A stretch of 64,000 nt of DNA from Rhabditophanes sp. KR3021 (GCA_963281155.1 CAUJLY010000001.1:7502001-7566000), one strand, 5' to 3'; positions 24,792 through 36,210 are shown, counted from the first letter of the stretch. Numbers and translations are program-made. The notes: generated by a model not told the origin, from the sequence alone.

Positions 24792-25212
24792 TAATCTATG
24801 ATAACTTCACGAATGTAAATTTTAATATGAATATCTAATACACCTCATATAATATAGTCAATTGTTTTTGTTTTAATTTTATATGCCAAAAACAAAATAA
24901 TGAAAAAATAACACTTTACATAATATTTTATTGGGATAACTCTAAAAAAGATTTGTAAATAAAAAGGAGTGTTAGTAGGAACGGCCTAAAAGTTCTGAGA
25001 CACATTTTTCAAAGAAGCTATTATAAACCAAAAGTATTTATTATTTGCAAAGGAACTGTCAATAATGAAACAATATTAATAAGATAAAGGCAGTTTTCTA
25101 TGAGGCAATATGTTTATAAAGCAATTTTTTAATTGATAGGCGGGAAGTAACTTGGGCTTCGAATTAGAAAGATTAAAAGTGTTAAAAATTGCATTAAACA
25201 AAAGATATAAAT
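24792..25212. other. intergenic, nothing recognised
   Basis: AT-rich 3' flank of the chemoreceptor gene with no coding signal. Confidence 0.5.
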
Positions 25213-25471
25213 ATGTTTATATCCCGTAAGTGAAAAATTATATTATGTAATGCCCATTTATTTGTGTTTGGTGATATTTATATGTCTTAATATTCCCCAA
25301 TAGTCTTATTTGGATTATTCATACTTTATTCTAAACGATCTTCTTTTCGTAATATTGATTGGAGTATAAGTGACCCATATAAAATTAAACGGTAAGTGAA
25401 TTTTTTCATCGCATGGCATACTTAGATCCATTTTTTATTCGCGTGAAGATTCTCATAAATTAAATAATTAA
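25213..25471 (+). CDS. possible micropeptide gene with signal sequence
   Basis: Three tiny exons (25213-25225, 25304-25391, 25426-25471) can be joined in frame through a GTAAGT...CAATAG intron of 78 nt and a GTAAGT...CTTAG intron of 34 nt. They encode about 48 residues that begin with a hydrophobic stretch (MFISLLFGLFILYSKRS). The rest is polar with KIKR and REDSHK. Good splice sites and a signal-like start support it, but the second intron is shorter than any other seen here and no homologue is recognised. Confidence 0.3.
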
Positions 25472-25582
25472 GAAAATAGTTTTTGAATGTTTGTAAATAA
25501 TTAGGAAAATAATCAAAATTGATGTCATGTAAATAATTTATTTGTTAAAAACAATATGAACATCAATTTAAGCGTGTTTCTT

Positions 25583-26932
25583 TTACTTTCCCTTGTAGGT
25601 TCCGGTGCCTCTTGGTGGACAAGGACAATATTCACGATTGCGACTAAAATATTGCAGATTAATACACGGAAAGAAAGTGAAATACTTACCCTGGAATACC
25701 TTGACTTCCATCGAGTCCGATAATTCCTTCTGGACCGGGCTTTCCGATTGGTCCTTGGTTTCCAACTGGTCCTTTGGCACCTGGTGCTCCAGGGCCAGGA
25801 TTCTTTCCTTCAGCTCCTTGTGGGCCAGGTGGTCCTGGTGGTCCACGGAATCCTTTTGGTCCTGGTCGTCCGATTGGAGCTCTGGAATCGTGCCCCTTTT
25901 CTCCTTGACTTCCTGGTGGACCTGCTCTTCCGACGGTTCCTAAAAATTAACAATGCGATCATACCAAATGTTTCTGTTGTTAAAAATGTGTAATATTTAT
26001 AACCCTACTGCGTCAAAGTTAATACAAAGATTGTCAATTTATTATTAGTTGTCTTTGCAACAACTTCTAACTGTTATCCTTATTAAAAGATGCAAAATAT
26101 TTGCTTTTAAAGGCACTGACAATGCCTCATATTTAGGTTTAGACTGTCATGACAAACAAGTCAAAACTAATAAAGTCGTCGCGTTTCTTATCTTAACAAA
26201 AACTGTTATGTGTTCGAACAATTTTAGTTTAGAAATGGTGAAAGTACACTGCCCAATTATATTATACGTACCTGGTGCTCCCATCTCTCCAGTACGGCCT
26301 GGAATTCCGTCTTTCCCATTTCTTCCCTTTTCTCCTTGTTTTCCTGTTGGTCCTTTGTATCCTGGACGTCCTGTTGGTCCCTACACAATAAAAATGATAA
26401 ATGTCAAAGATCAAAAATATATTACCGTTGATCCAGCTGGTCCTGGTGGGCATGTGAAGCAGAAATTATTATCGGAAGCCTCTGGAGTAACATCAGGAGC
26501 AGTAATACCGTCCTTTCCATCAAGCCCTGGAATTCCAGGAAGTCCATTTGGTCCTGTAAGTCCCTTGGCTCCTGGTGGACCCTTTGGACATTTATTGGCA
26601 CGTCCAGTTTTGCAATTACAAGCATCTGGTGGTGAATTTCCAGCTGGTGGACTAGCTTCAACAGCAGCACTTGGAGAAGCAGCTCCACCTTGTTGGTAAC
26701 CCTCAGGTTGAGTTTTGTATTCTCTTTTGTTTCTTAGCTTTTCTTGGGCATTTGCGACAATAATGGCTTTCCATGATTCTTCAGTTAGACCTTTGAAGGT
26801 TTCCATGTCAGCTGTCATTTGCTCCCAACTGTTATTTACATCGATGTAAATGTTGGTCATTGCCAAAAGACATACCAAGAGAACTACTCCCGAAATAGAT
26901 GAAGCAATAAAAGTTAATGTGTAAACCTTCAT
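25583..26932 (-). CDS. cuticle collagen
   Basis: Exons 26932-26426, 26380-26272, 25939-25690 and 25643-25583 join in frame to give 308 residues, the usual length of nematode cuticle collagens. The order is classical. An N-terminal membrane or signal segment (YTLTFIASSISGVVLLVCLL) is followed by the collagen N-terminal domain with NSWEQMTADME, a furin-like basic stretch (RNKREYK), Cys pairs (CNCKTGRANKC, CFTC), interrupted Gly-X-Y blocks, and the C-terminal Cys pair YCPCPPRG. It should be secreted from the hypodermis and cross-linked into the cuticle. Intron 2 (332 nt) is longer than most here. The start is fixed by the ATG before KVYTLT; an upstream in-frame TTG is ignored. Confidence 0.95.
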
Positions 26933-28006
26933 GGTGAATATAAATTTGATGGTCAATTTCGGGCTTTTATTCTATTTTTTAAACAGGTCATTTAAGATGT
27001 TTTTGTTTTGAATAATTAGAACGTATTGGTTAAAACGGGTTGTTTATGTGGTAATGATTAATTAATTGGTCAACTTATTCAAGATTTCTCTTAATTATAT
27101 TAATATATATAATTTGGAATTAATGCGGCACTAATGAATTTTGTTTTCAATTCGTGTTATATTCAACTCAGATATAATTAAGTGCTCTATGTCGACTTAT
27201 TTCCTCACCATTTTTGTAAACGAATAATGCTTTAATTTGGTTGGCCGAAAAAAACAAATTATTTGATGTACCGATTGACAACGCTAAGTAAATTAATATT
27301 AGCTTATCTATTATGCTACTTAAGACTGCTCTTTCATGCCACAACTAGCCTCCGATTCCCTATGCGGAACAATAAACGATTCGGTTGTGCCGGATAGAAC
27401 ACGCATGTATTATCTCTTGTTATCTTCTGTATCAACGATACAGAAATACTCTAATTAAGTGTTATTAAAGATGATATTACACATGTAAAGTTGGCATCTA
27501 CTTGATGTTAGAGTTGTTTGTAGGAATACCAACTTATAAATTTTACTGTATTAACTGTATGAATTCTACTAATACTCTTTAAAAGAATAACTGTCTCTCC
27601 TGGTTTTAAACTTAATTTGATTTTTGCAATTTTTATAATACTTCAATACATTCTACTTAATAAAATATTCCATTAATTTTGTATTATTTGGTTTACTTGA
27701 AATTGAATTTTTTTTGATTAACCAACTCGTAGTTAGTAAAATTTTGCTATATTCTAATTGCGTGTGAATAAAATCACTTTACTCAGCTTTTTATTTATCT
27801 TGCACACTAAAGCAATTCAGTTGATATTATGTTAGATATTTTTAAGTCAGTTGACTTTGCACAAACTTTTTTAGAGGTTTCAGCTTTACATAAGTCATTA
27901 AAAAATACGAAGTTAATTGTTCTGATTTTTTATTTGTCTTCAAAATACAGATGTCAAAGTATGTATAAAATAAATAGTATTTTGAAGAGAGAGAACGATT
28001 ATCTAT
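26933..28006. other. collagen 5' flank and intergenic DNA
   Basis: It contains the collagen promoter region and a GC-richer island near 27325-27450 with a perfect inverted repeat (listed separately). No protein gene was recognised. Confidence 0.45.
27425..27445. repeat. perfect 9-bp inverted repeat with 3-nt loop
   Basis: TTCTGTATC, loop AAC, GATACAGAA. It lies at the end of a locally GC-richer stretch in otherwise very AT-rich DNA. It could be a hairpin in a transcript or a chance palindrome. Confidence 0.7.
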
Positions 28007-28880
28007 TTACTTCTTTCCTGCATATGAGCTTCCGCCTTGAGCTGGTCCTGATTGGTAAGATTGTTGGGCAACTCCAGCTGATGGTCCTGATTGGTAAGAT
28101 TGTTGAGCAACTCCGGCTGATGGCCCTGATTGGTAAGATTGTTGAGCAACTCCAGCTGATGGCCCTGATTGGTAAGAAGACCCACCACCGATTGGTCCAG
28201 CTGATGGTCCTGATTGGTAGGAAGATCCACCACCGATTGGTCCGGCTGATGGTCCTGATTGGTAGGAAGATCCACCACCGATAGGTCCAGCTGATGGTCC
28301 TGATTGGTAAGAAGATCCACCACCGATGGGTCCGGCAGATGGTCCTGATTGGTAGGAAGATCCACCACCGATGGGTCCAACTGATGGTCCTGATTGGTAA
28401 GAAGATCCACCACCGATAGGTCCTGATTGGTAGGAAGCTCCACCACCGATAGGTCCTGATTGGTAACCACCTCCTTGTTGACCTCCGAAAGCGCCATTTC
28501 CTGCAGAGGCATATCCTCCTTGGTGTCCTCCGAATCCTCCTTGAGAACCGCCATATGCTGGGGCTTGAGCGTAGCCAGATCCTTGAGATTGGCCTCCGAA
28601 TCCTCCTTGTGGACCACCGTATGATGGAGCTTGAGCATAAGCAGCTGGAGCAGAATAAGATGGTGGTGGGGCAGAAGCATAAGCTGGAGCTCCGCCGCCA
28701 CATCCTCCTCCACAAGCAGGTGGTCTAAAAAATGAATTACAACCCAAACAAATCTACAACTTACGGTGGTGGTGGTGCACAGCAAGAAGAAGCTCCACCG
28801 CCGCCTCCAAGTCCTCCGAACAAGAAAGCGTTTGAAGAGGTAGCAAGAGCGATAACGATAGCAGAAGTAAAGAATCTCAT
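28007..28880 (-). CDS. secreted Gly/Ser/Gln repeat structural protein
   Basis: Exon 28880-28765 holds a signal peptide (MRFFTSAIVIALATSSNAFL) followed by FGGLGGGGG and a CCAPPPP block. A 39-nt intron leads into exon 28725-28007, giving about 278 residues. The PPACGGGCGGG start is followed by Tyr/Ala/Pro-rich sequence, QGGFGG repeats, then about six copies of a 15-residue unit (GPIGGGSSYQSGPSA) and three of a 13-residue unit (QSYQSGPSAGVAQ). The protein is probably an extracellular matrix or cuticle component. The Cys-Pro-Gly head is common in nematode glycine-rich secreted proteins, but no exact family is recognised. The repeats produce long open frames in the other reading frames; these are artefacts. 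Confidence 0.8.
28060..28480 (-). repeat. 45-nt and 39-nt in-frame tandem repeats
   Basis: Units of 45 nt (GPIGGGSSYQSGPSA) and, toward the stop codon, 39 nt (QQSYQSGPSAGVA) are nearly identical in DNA. They are likely to vary in number between individuals. Confidence 0.9.
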
Positions 28881-29325
28881 GATGTATTTATTTGTTGAAA
28901 AATAAAGTGATATGATAATAAAGTTTCTTGGCAACCTTTATATACCTTCAAACGGATCTCTATCCTTTTGCTTTTTATTTTTTAAACAGGTTATGTTAGA
29001 TATACAAATAATACACATCACTCTTACCTTTTTCGTGACAAAGGCCGACTTTCCGGTTTTAGGTAGGAAATTTATCTGCAAATACTTATTTGGCAAATTG
29101 AAGGTTTAGCTTAACTGGATATTAGCAAGGTTTGAATAAGTGTACTCAAAAACTGTCTTTTACCTAAGTTAAAACACAAATTTGTTGATGTGAATCAAGT
29201 TTTACTTTTTTGGAATTAATTAATGGGACTATGTTTTAGTGTATTTTTTTAATTCGAATCAGTATATCTATTACTATTTATTGGTGATATCTTGTTACAA
29301 TTAGTTGATTACATATTTAAATACA
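28881..29325. other. intergenic, nothing recognised
   Basis: 5' flank of the repeat protein and 3' flank of the GPCR. A TATATA-like element (TTTATATACC) lies at 28938-28947, about 60 nt upstream of the repeat-protein start. Confidence 0.4.
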
Positions 29326-30868
29326 TTAAAGGGAGTTATTTTGTTCCGTTACTAGTACTATTGGGTTTGTTACGTTGATAATTGGAGTTGAAGAGACTAG
29401 ATTACTGGTGTTTTTGCATAACCCGGAAAAGGAAGCCATCTTTCTAGTGATAATGTTGGCTTTGGTGTCGTGAGAGATACTTTGGCTGCTTTTATTTGGA
29501 GTAGAAAATAATTTTTGGAGAATGTCGGAACGGGCATCGCCCACTAAGGAAGATGTTCTTTGAGGTTCCTTTCTTTTGATAAAACTTCCTTTTCGAGAAC
29601 TTGAAGTTCTATTTAGAGGACTTTGAAGGGTATTTGCATCATCTACTGTCAAATAAGGCCCCTGCCGGGTTACAACCGATTGTTTTTGTGCATTTTGGGT
29701 GGAGTTATGATTTGTTGATTGTCTGACTGATTGCGTCCTACTGAATGTCGAATTATAATAATTTTGCCCTTTTGTCTTCTCAAACCCAAATCTAAATTGA
29801 CGATCTAATTAATTGGAAATTTACAAATAACCTACCTAACGATATCCACTAATATGAGACGGTACTTTTCGGAGAATATGACATACGAAAAAAAGTTGGT
29901 AGAAGAAGCAAATATAACAAGAAAATTGGCAACATCATTAAAGTAGTAGGCAGATGTGGCAGTATTTGGATCGGTAAACAAGTTGGGTCGAACATATTCA
30001 AGAAGATTAAGGATGAAGGTTGAGCAGTTGCAGCAAGCGAACATTAAAGTTACTACTATTAACATGCACGTCGTTTTGATTTCTTTTCGTTCCTGCAAGT
30101 ATTTTTTGCTTTATATTTATGTAGGTTAATTATGTGTTACCTGAGTCGTCAAGTTTCTACGTTCTCTTTTTTGTTTCAAGATAAGCCAAATAACATGGGC
30201 ATTCAAGAAAAATAGAAAAGAAAATGGAATTACAAAGTGCGTCATCAAGTATGAAGCCGTAAAATAATAAAGGTAGTACCATGGGTGAACATTGACGTCC
30301 CTTAAATTTCTCTCAAAAGAAGTGTCATTGCCATATGAGTTATTGCTAAAAGGCATACTAATTTAATTGAAATAACTCTTTCTACTTACATAAACTTGTA
30401 CTCGAAAAAACGTGGAACATTATACAGAACAGCCCACACCATTACAATAGCTATCAGAATTTGCGATGTCTTCGCTGTGCAATAATAGCGAACTTGCAAA
30501 GGCTTGCAAACGGCAGTCCATCTTTCAATTGTAATTGCCAAAATCAGATAGACACTTAGTGTTTGAGTGATGCAATTAAAGGGATAAATGAAAACTATGA
30601 CATAAGCTTGATAAGATGATGTGATAAAGCTAAAAATGGTTGTTAATTTGTGTTAAAATTAGTCTCCCACTTACTATCCACCAAAGCCCGGTAAAACAAA
30701 TGTCGGCACAGCTAAAATTAACAGCAACAAGTCAGTGGCCGAAAGAACCGACAGCAATACATTGATAGATGTAAGGTGACGTGTAAACACAGAAATATTC
30801 AATACATTTCCCACAATTCCACCACAAATGCATAGAGTAGTCAGGAAAGCATATGAATCTATTGTCAT
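29326..30868 (-). CDS. FMRFamide-receptor-like peptide GPCR
   Basis: Exons 30868-30675, 30629-30390, 30357-30141, 30092-29836 and 29791-29326 join in frame to give 457 residues. All introns are 32-48 nt. TM1 has the GNVLN motif and TM2 ends in LSATDLLLL. TM3 carries ITIERWTAVCKPLQVRYYC, the DRY-region variant seen in FMRFamide receptors (T-V-E-R-Y-V-A-V-C-x-P-L), and TM4 is followed by LYNVPRFFEYKF, matching Y-N-x-P-R-F-W-E of that family. TM7 ends in FFSYVIFSEKYR. A long Ser/Arg-rich tail of about 155 residues contains many phosphorylatable sites. TM1 starts only a few residues after the ATG, so an upstream exon with the extracellular N terminus may be missing. Confidence 0.8.
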
Positions 30869-31423
30869 TTTAGTTTAATACGAGGTAATGTTATTTTTGC
30901 AGTTTCTGAAATTAATTCAACTAACTTATACAACGATCTGCTTAATGACGCGCCTGCAAATTAAAGATAAAAATTACTACTAAAAGAGGATAAAGAGTAT
31001 AAAGTTAATAAATAGAATAAAGAACATAAAGAGCATACTTCCTCGATGATGACATAGCTTTAATTATTAAATAATTAGTTCCAAAATTATATACTAGGAA
31101 TGTTGATTAAAAAATGATGAGTCAAGATAGTAGTACATATATTTCTCTCTCTCAATCTTAATTAATTTAAGCAAAACAATATATTCTTTGAACAAATGAA
31201 TGGCAAAATATCCTTTCCTTTACCATTGAACTTCTCTATTCCTTTCCATTTTTTATTCCCATTTTTTGGTTGTGCTTTCTGCACGCGACTCAAACCAAAA
31301 ATCTCTTAAAACAAATACATGCATATGCATTTAAATGGCCATACAGAAACTGGTAAACAATTAACCTATATAAGGGTAGTAATGTATATGTCAAAGAAAC
31401 TTTTAATTTGTGAATAAGCTGTC

Positions 31424-31574
31424 ATGGGACCTATATCTTCTCGTCAAGGCTTTAAGTTATGTACTAAGGTAATGATTCGTGACCAAGTGAGTATTTGGCT
31501 GTGTGATTCAGGGAATGTGTAGACATAAAAATACCCTGTCATGGCCAATATCTTTCGTCGTGTACTTTCACTAG
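31424..31574 (+). CDS. possible two-exon micropeptide downstream of a TATA box
   Basis: ATG at 31424, exon 31424-31468, a 43-nt GTAATG...TTCAG intron and exon 31512-31574 give about 35 residues (starting MGPISSRQGFKLC). A CTATATAAGGG element lies about 55 nt upstream. No homology is recognised. It may be a transcribed non-coding RNA or chance. Confidence 0.22.
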
Positions 31575-33534
31575 AAATTAGTAGACCTTACAATTGAACA
31601 ATTAAGCCAAGGATATAGATATCTGTGTGGGTTAAGGAAAACAAAGGATTTATCTTCTTTAAGTAAATGACTAAGAATGCAAAAAAACATTTCAACTCAT
31701 ATAAACTTATGTTTTTAATTTAACTTATTTTGAATTAAGTCATTTTCTTTAATAAGTCTATTTTTTAGTTCATTAAATAATCTCATACAGTGAATATTTA
31801 TTTATATCGTAATCCCAAACAATAACATCTTTATAACACTCCTTTCCACCATTTATGTTTAAACTTTTTTGGATGATGACGAAGCATTCAAAATAAAGTT
31901 TAAAATATTTGTCCCAAACACACATATCGTCAAGTAAAAATAAATTGGCTTTAAATAGATTGGGCCAGATTTTTTGAAGAAGATACTAATTAAAATGGTT
32001 AATGGGGGTTTGGAGATAAATGTATATCATATTTTTGGGGACTCTTTTAGAAAGAAGGCACGGACATTTGCCGACGTCATTACCTTTGCTATTTTTATCT
32101 TTTTTGGGCAGAGATCATGGCAAAGAGTAAAAGTTCAAATTGCAAAGGCAAGAATAAAGTAAACGCAAACGCAAAGGATAAGTGGTTATTAGTGGTAGGA
32201 TTTAATTAAATCCGAAAAAGGAATTACATATAATTATGTAGAATTAGCCGAATAAATATGACTGCAATAAGGTGGCCGTCTTTCTGAAGTTAACAAATAT
32301 TAATTAATCAAAAAATACATTAAGATATTACATATTGTTGATTATAATAAACAAGCCTGACACATACCTTGAGAGTTTAATATATTTTTGACGATGTTGG
32401 TCATGAGTAATCACCCAACAAACACTCCATAATTTGGTTGTTGGTATAAGTTTATTATCATGTAATTATGTTCAATAAAAAAAGAATATGTATGTACATA
32501 CGTATTCCCATAACATATTTATATTATTCGTATCAAAGATAGGTATTTAATCTATTTACAAGCAAAACACAAAGCACCTATTATTGTCACCTACTTCCTT
32601 TAAACGGGAAAAGGATTTGTATATAATGATACATATCAAAAAATAATATAAATAAATATACAAATGCGTAGTACCAGAACTCAACAAAAAATATATTATT
32701 ATCATTTTATATGTCTATCCAATTAAATGCAATTCAAGTCATTTTGAATGGATGTTAAATTGTTTTGATTGAAGCTTTGATGAAACAAAAGTAAATTGAA
32801 TTAGCTATATACATTTTTGTTCTTAACTGGCTATTAAATAGGCGCCACGCAAGGCCTTTTTAGGTTCGGGGAGTATATTCAGATTATTTAGTTAAATAGA
32901 AATTGTTTTGGGTAGATGACAAAAAGTCTTCTATAAAAGTGGCACCTTTAATTGAAAAGTTATTGAATGCATACAAAAATGAAGGAGTAGCAATTTCTCT
33001 TTATCCTAACATCAAAGCAATCCACAAAAGACAACGATTTGTCAAAACACTAAAAAACATACATCTTAAAAAATGGTAAGATATAAAGATATAAGTATGT
33101 ATATTTATGTAGAAAAAATTTATCAAATAAAACACATATCATTAAACATTTTTTATGCTGAGCAATGGCATGTCTTTTAATTATGGATACAAGATGTTTA
33201 AAAATCTGTTAAATAAATTATTCACTTTGAATGATATAACTAATTAAGCAGCTTCTTCGTGTCACTAGGGACATTGTCACTTTTAACGAATAAGAAACTT
33301 CAAAATTTAGCAGAAAATATTTGTCTAATATAATGATTTGTTGTTAATGGTTTGCTTGATGATGCCATAAGTATAGACTGACTGAGTTATGAAGATTATT
33401 GTTGATGTAATTATGTGCATTTAATCCTTCACTTCTGTTGTATTTGGATTATATGTGTATTTTATATCTGAATTATGTGAGTATGTATTTGGTATGGAAA
33501 AGGTGGAATAGATAAAGCATATTAATTTCAGAGT

Positions 33535-34195
33535 ATTACAATAAAAATGGTGTTATTTAAACAAAGTTGATGAATAATTCAGTTTTTTGATTATGTCATT
33601 TTGAATTTGTTGGGAATGTGTACATTACTTACACAAAATATAATTTTAACGTGAGAACGGGGAAGTAAAGGTAATTATATTGTTTTATGCACAAAGTAAT
33701 TCGTTTCTTTTGCAATTTTTTGTCATAAGTACATCATATTTTATGACCTTTTTAATTATTTTGTATTGTTTAATCAACCCAACTAAAGGTTATAATTTAG
33801 CAGACAATAATGGCTATAAGAGGTAGGCTGTAAACAAATTGGAAAAAATTATCTTCTAATTAGCCGTAATATTAGTTCGGGAACTTTTACTAAACTGGAA
33901 ATTCTATACAATGATCATTTCTACATTTCTCATATTATAAACAATTTGGATATGAAGTGATTGGAGAGTTGAAGCTGAATGAAATTGTTCCCCATACAAA
34001 TTAGTCAAGTTGTTCTGAGACAAAGAATGCCTTTTATCTATGAAGTTTCAATAAGTAGAGAGTATTATAAGAAAAATTGTTGTTATTTGAAGACGATCGA
34101 TGCATGCATAATTTACTTATTTGATTATGCATTTTTTAATTTGTTTCCAATGTGTATATACTAAATAAGATTTTAACATGAGAAAATGGAAGTAA
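33535..34195. repeat. two degenerate copies of a roughly 140-nt repeat
   Basis: 33535-33672 and 34057-34195 share GAGTATTA, GTTATTT, TTTTTTGATTATG, AATTTGTT and ATTTTAACGTGAGAA-type blocks in the same order, with many differences. It is probably an old interspersed element. Confidence 0.5.
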
Positions 34196-34578
34196 TCGAG
34201 GAACTGACTTTTCTCGACACAAAAATAACTTAATTGATAGGATTATAAAATATTAAGTTTACGTGGACATGTCACCGAATCATCTATGAATCAACTTTGT
34301 AACCCATCTTAGTCGCCGGTTGCTAAATTGTGTATCTATCTTAACCAAACGTCACGTCACTTCATGAATAATAATTTGACAAAATCAACGTTTAGTTGGT
34401 TGATAATTAGTAAGAGTATTGGGTGTGTGTGTTTATGACAAAAAAGTTTTGTTTAATATTGAATAATAAGATGTTGGATGGTGGGACGGGCTGCCTTTTC
34501 TGAAGTTAATTAGTTTAAATAGGAAGGGTGGAAGACATTTAGTATCTATATTTAATATTTGCTTCGATTAGGTTGAAT

Positions 34579-35358
34579 ATGGTTAGAGTTGCTATTGCGG
34601 TGTTTGCACTCGGAATTGTTGGTGTTGCTGCCCAATGGGGACCAGGGGATTGGTATGGAAGAGGTAGAGGTGGCGGATGGGGTTATGGCGACAGATACAA
34701 TAGATGGGGAGGTCATGGACATCATGGTGATAGAGATGATTGGGGAGGTCGTGGTGGTTCCTGGGGAGGTAATCGTGGAAGCCACATCGGAAGTGGAGTT
34801 CAACCAGGAGGTGGCAATTGGGGTGGAAATGGCCCCATGACGAATCAGCCAACTGCAGGTGGAAATTGGGGCGGCAGAGGTGGACAGGGTGGAAGAGGAA
34901 ATGGAAGAGACGAAGATGAAAGTGAAAATTGGGGTCAAGGTGGAGACGGAAGAGGTAATGGCCAAGGCGGAAGAGGAGGAAATCAAGGCGGAAGAGGAGG
35001 AGGCCAAGGCGGAAGAGGAGGAGGTCAAGGCGGAAGAGGAGGCGGCAGAGGAGAAGACGATCAAGGAAGGGGAGAAGATCAAGGAAACCAAGGAGGAGGA
35101 TGGGGTGAAGGATCAGAAGGAGGAAGAGGATCTCAAGGTGGTTCTGAAGGCGGAAGAGGTGGCGGTAGAGGCCAAGGCGGTCGCGGAGGATCAGGCAGAG
35201 GTGGCGGCAGAAATGGCCCAAATACCGAACAAAGAGATCTATCTCCAAATGATCAAGACGGTCCCCCAGGATTTGCAGGAGATCTAGCCCCACAAAACAT
35301 GAAAGCCAAACCGTCTGGTTTCGGACAAACCAAAGGTCTTTTTGGCGAATCTTCATAA
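34579..35358 (+). CDS. secreted RGG/GWG-rich low-complexity protein
   Basis: A single exon of 259 residues. The ATG at 34579 gives a clean signal peptide (MVRVAIAVFALGIVGVAA) with QWGPGDWYG at the mature start. The first part is Gly/Trp/Tyr/His-rich, the middle is GGRGGGQGGRGG repeats with acidic breaks, and the end (GPPGFAGDLAPQNM onward) is less repetitive. It is preceded by a TATA-like TTTAAATAGG near 34513 and followed by AATAAA at 35388. The composition fits an extracellular structural or antimicrobial-type nematode protein. Because it is secreted, the RGG repeats are unlikely to bind RNA. No family is assigned. Long minus-strand frames across it are repeat artefacts. Confidence 0.75.
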   Translation: MVRVAIAVFALGIVGVAAQWGPGDWYGRGRGGGWGYGDRYNRWGGHGHHGDRDDWGGRGGSWGGNRGSHIGSGVQPGGGNWGGNGPMTNQPTAGGNWGGRGGQGGRGNGRDEDESENWGQGGDGRGNGQGGRGGNQGGRGGGQGGRGGGQGGRGGGRGEDDQGRGEDQGNQGGGWGEGSEGGRGSQGGSEGGRGGGRGQGGRGGSGRGGGRNGPNTEQRDLSPNDQDGPPGFAGDLAPQNMKAKPSGFGQTKGLFGESS

Positions 35359-35588
35359 TAATTTAAACTCCCATTATCTCATCTGAATAAACAAATTTTA
35401 CTTACTAACTCTAAATACTCAAAATTATAATTACAAGAGTTTAAAAATAACCCACTGTTTACGATTAAAAATGCCTAATATTCTTAAACCTATCCCTTCT
35501 TTATACTTCTGCTGGCTTGAGAATTCCTTAAGTATGCAATGAAAGATTCAGTGAAAGGCGGCCTTCATTCTGGAAAGAGTTTACTAAG

Positions 35589-36210
35589 ATGTCTATTGAG
35601 ACTGAATCTGTCAATATTGTCAAGTAATTTGAATGCATATAATTTTATTTAACTTACATATTCTAGAGTTACAAAGAAATCAAATGCCCTCAATTTGTCT
35701 CCAAATACATCAATGAAGCCATCGACAATGTAGAATTTACTGACTATGTCTAAAGTAACAAGGCTTACGGCCATCCAATTTTATTATCTGCAATCGCCGA
35801 AATATATTACAAGGGATTAGGAGTCGAAATTGATGTTGAGAAAAACATTCTAGCATCAGGGAGAGCGAGAATTAGTTTGTACTATGTCTTCAAGACTTGG
35901 TTAAATGCTGGAGACAAATTTCTAATTATTGGAAGCTAAGATTACTCCAGAACTCAAATTTCACCTCAATCAAGAGCAAATGGCAAGAAGAAAGGCACAC
36001 CAAAGATGATCTACGCGATTATAATTTCGGTAGATGGCTTTGCCATGAAAAGAAAGTTGCCTGTATTCCAGCTTGTTACTACTATTCTGGTAAAAACAGA
36101 AACGAAAGACAAACTAGGATTCGGACTTGCTTCTACACAGGTGACTCTAACCTCCAACAAGCTCATGACATTTTGAAAAAAATTAACGCCAATCATGTTT
36201 TAACCTTTTT
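35589..36210 (+). pseudogene. kynurenine aminotransferase pseudogene
   Basis: Pieces of a class-I PLP aminotransferase appear in order but in different frames. At 35660-35760 the text reads FVSKYINEAIDNVEFTDYV and at 35761-35935 NKAYGHPILLSAIAEIYYKG followed by KTWLNAGDKFLI, matching the region before the PLP site in kynurenine aminotransferase (Y-x-K-G-x-G-H-P-x-L...D-E-G-D-E-V-I-I). At 36013-36185 DYNFGRWLCHEKKVACIPAC followed by LQQAHDILKK matches the C terminus. The centre, including the catalytic Lys region, is deleted, and stops interrupt the rest. An intron relic lies at 35622-35665. It cannot be functional. Confidence 0.75.

Larger units (their letters stand above)
30869..34578. other. 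long gene-poor region with degenerate repeats and possible micropeptides
   Basis: About 3.7 kb without a convincing gene. It holds a possible 35-residue two-exon frame (31424), a coding-like 58-codon scrap (32903-33079) and two degenerate copies of a roughly 140-nt repeat (33535 and 34055). Confidence 0.5.

Noticed and set aside
27430..27442. ATCAACGATACAG resembling part of U6 snRNA
   Set aside because: Only a short string agrees. The U6 5' stem, the AGCA triad context and the terminal T run are absent.
27829..28715. Plus- and minus-strand alternative frames in the Gly/Ser/Gln repeat gene
   Set aside because: Period-45 and period-39 repeats keep all frames open. Only one frame has the signal peptide and a clean intron.
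32903..33079. TIR-like or receiver-domain reading of FWVDD
   Set aside because: Five residues are too few and the rest of the fold pattern is absent.
34552..35356. Long minus-strand open frames across the RGG protein gene
   Set aside because: They are reverse frames of a GGA/GGC-rich repeat. Ser/Ala- or Leu/His-rich text without motifs, while the plus frame has a signal peptide.
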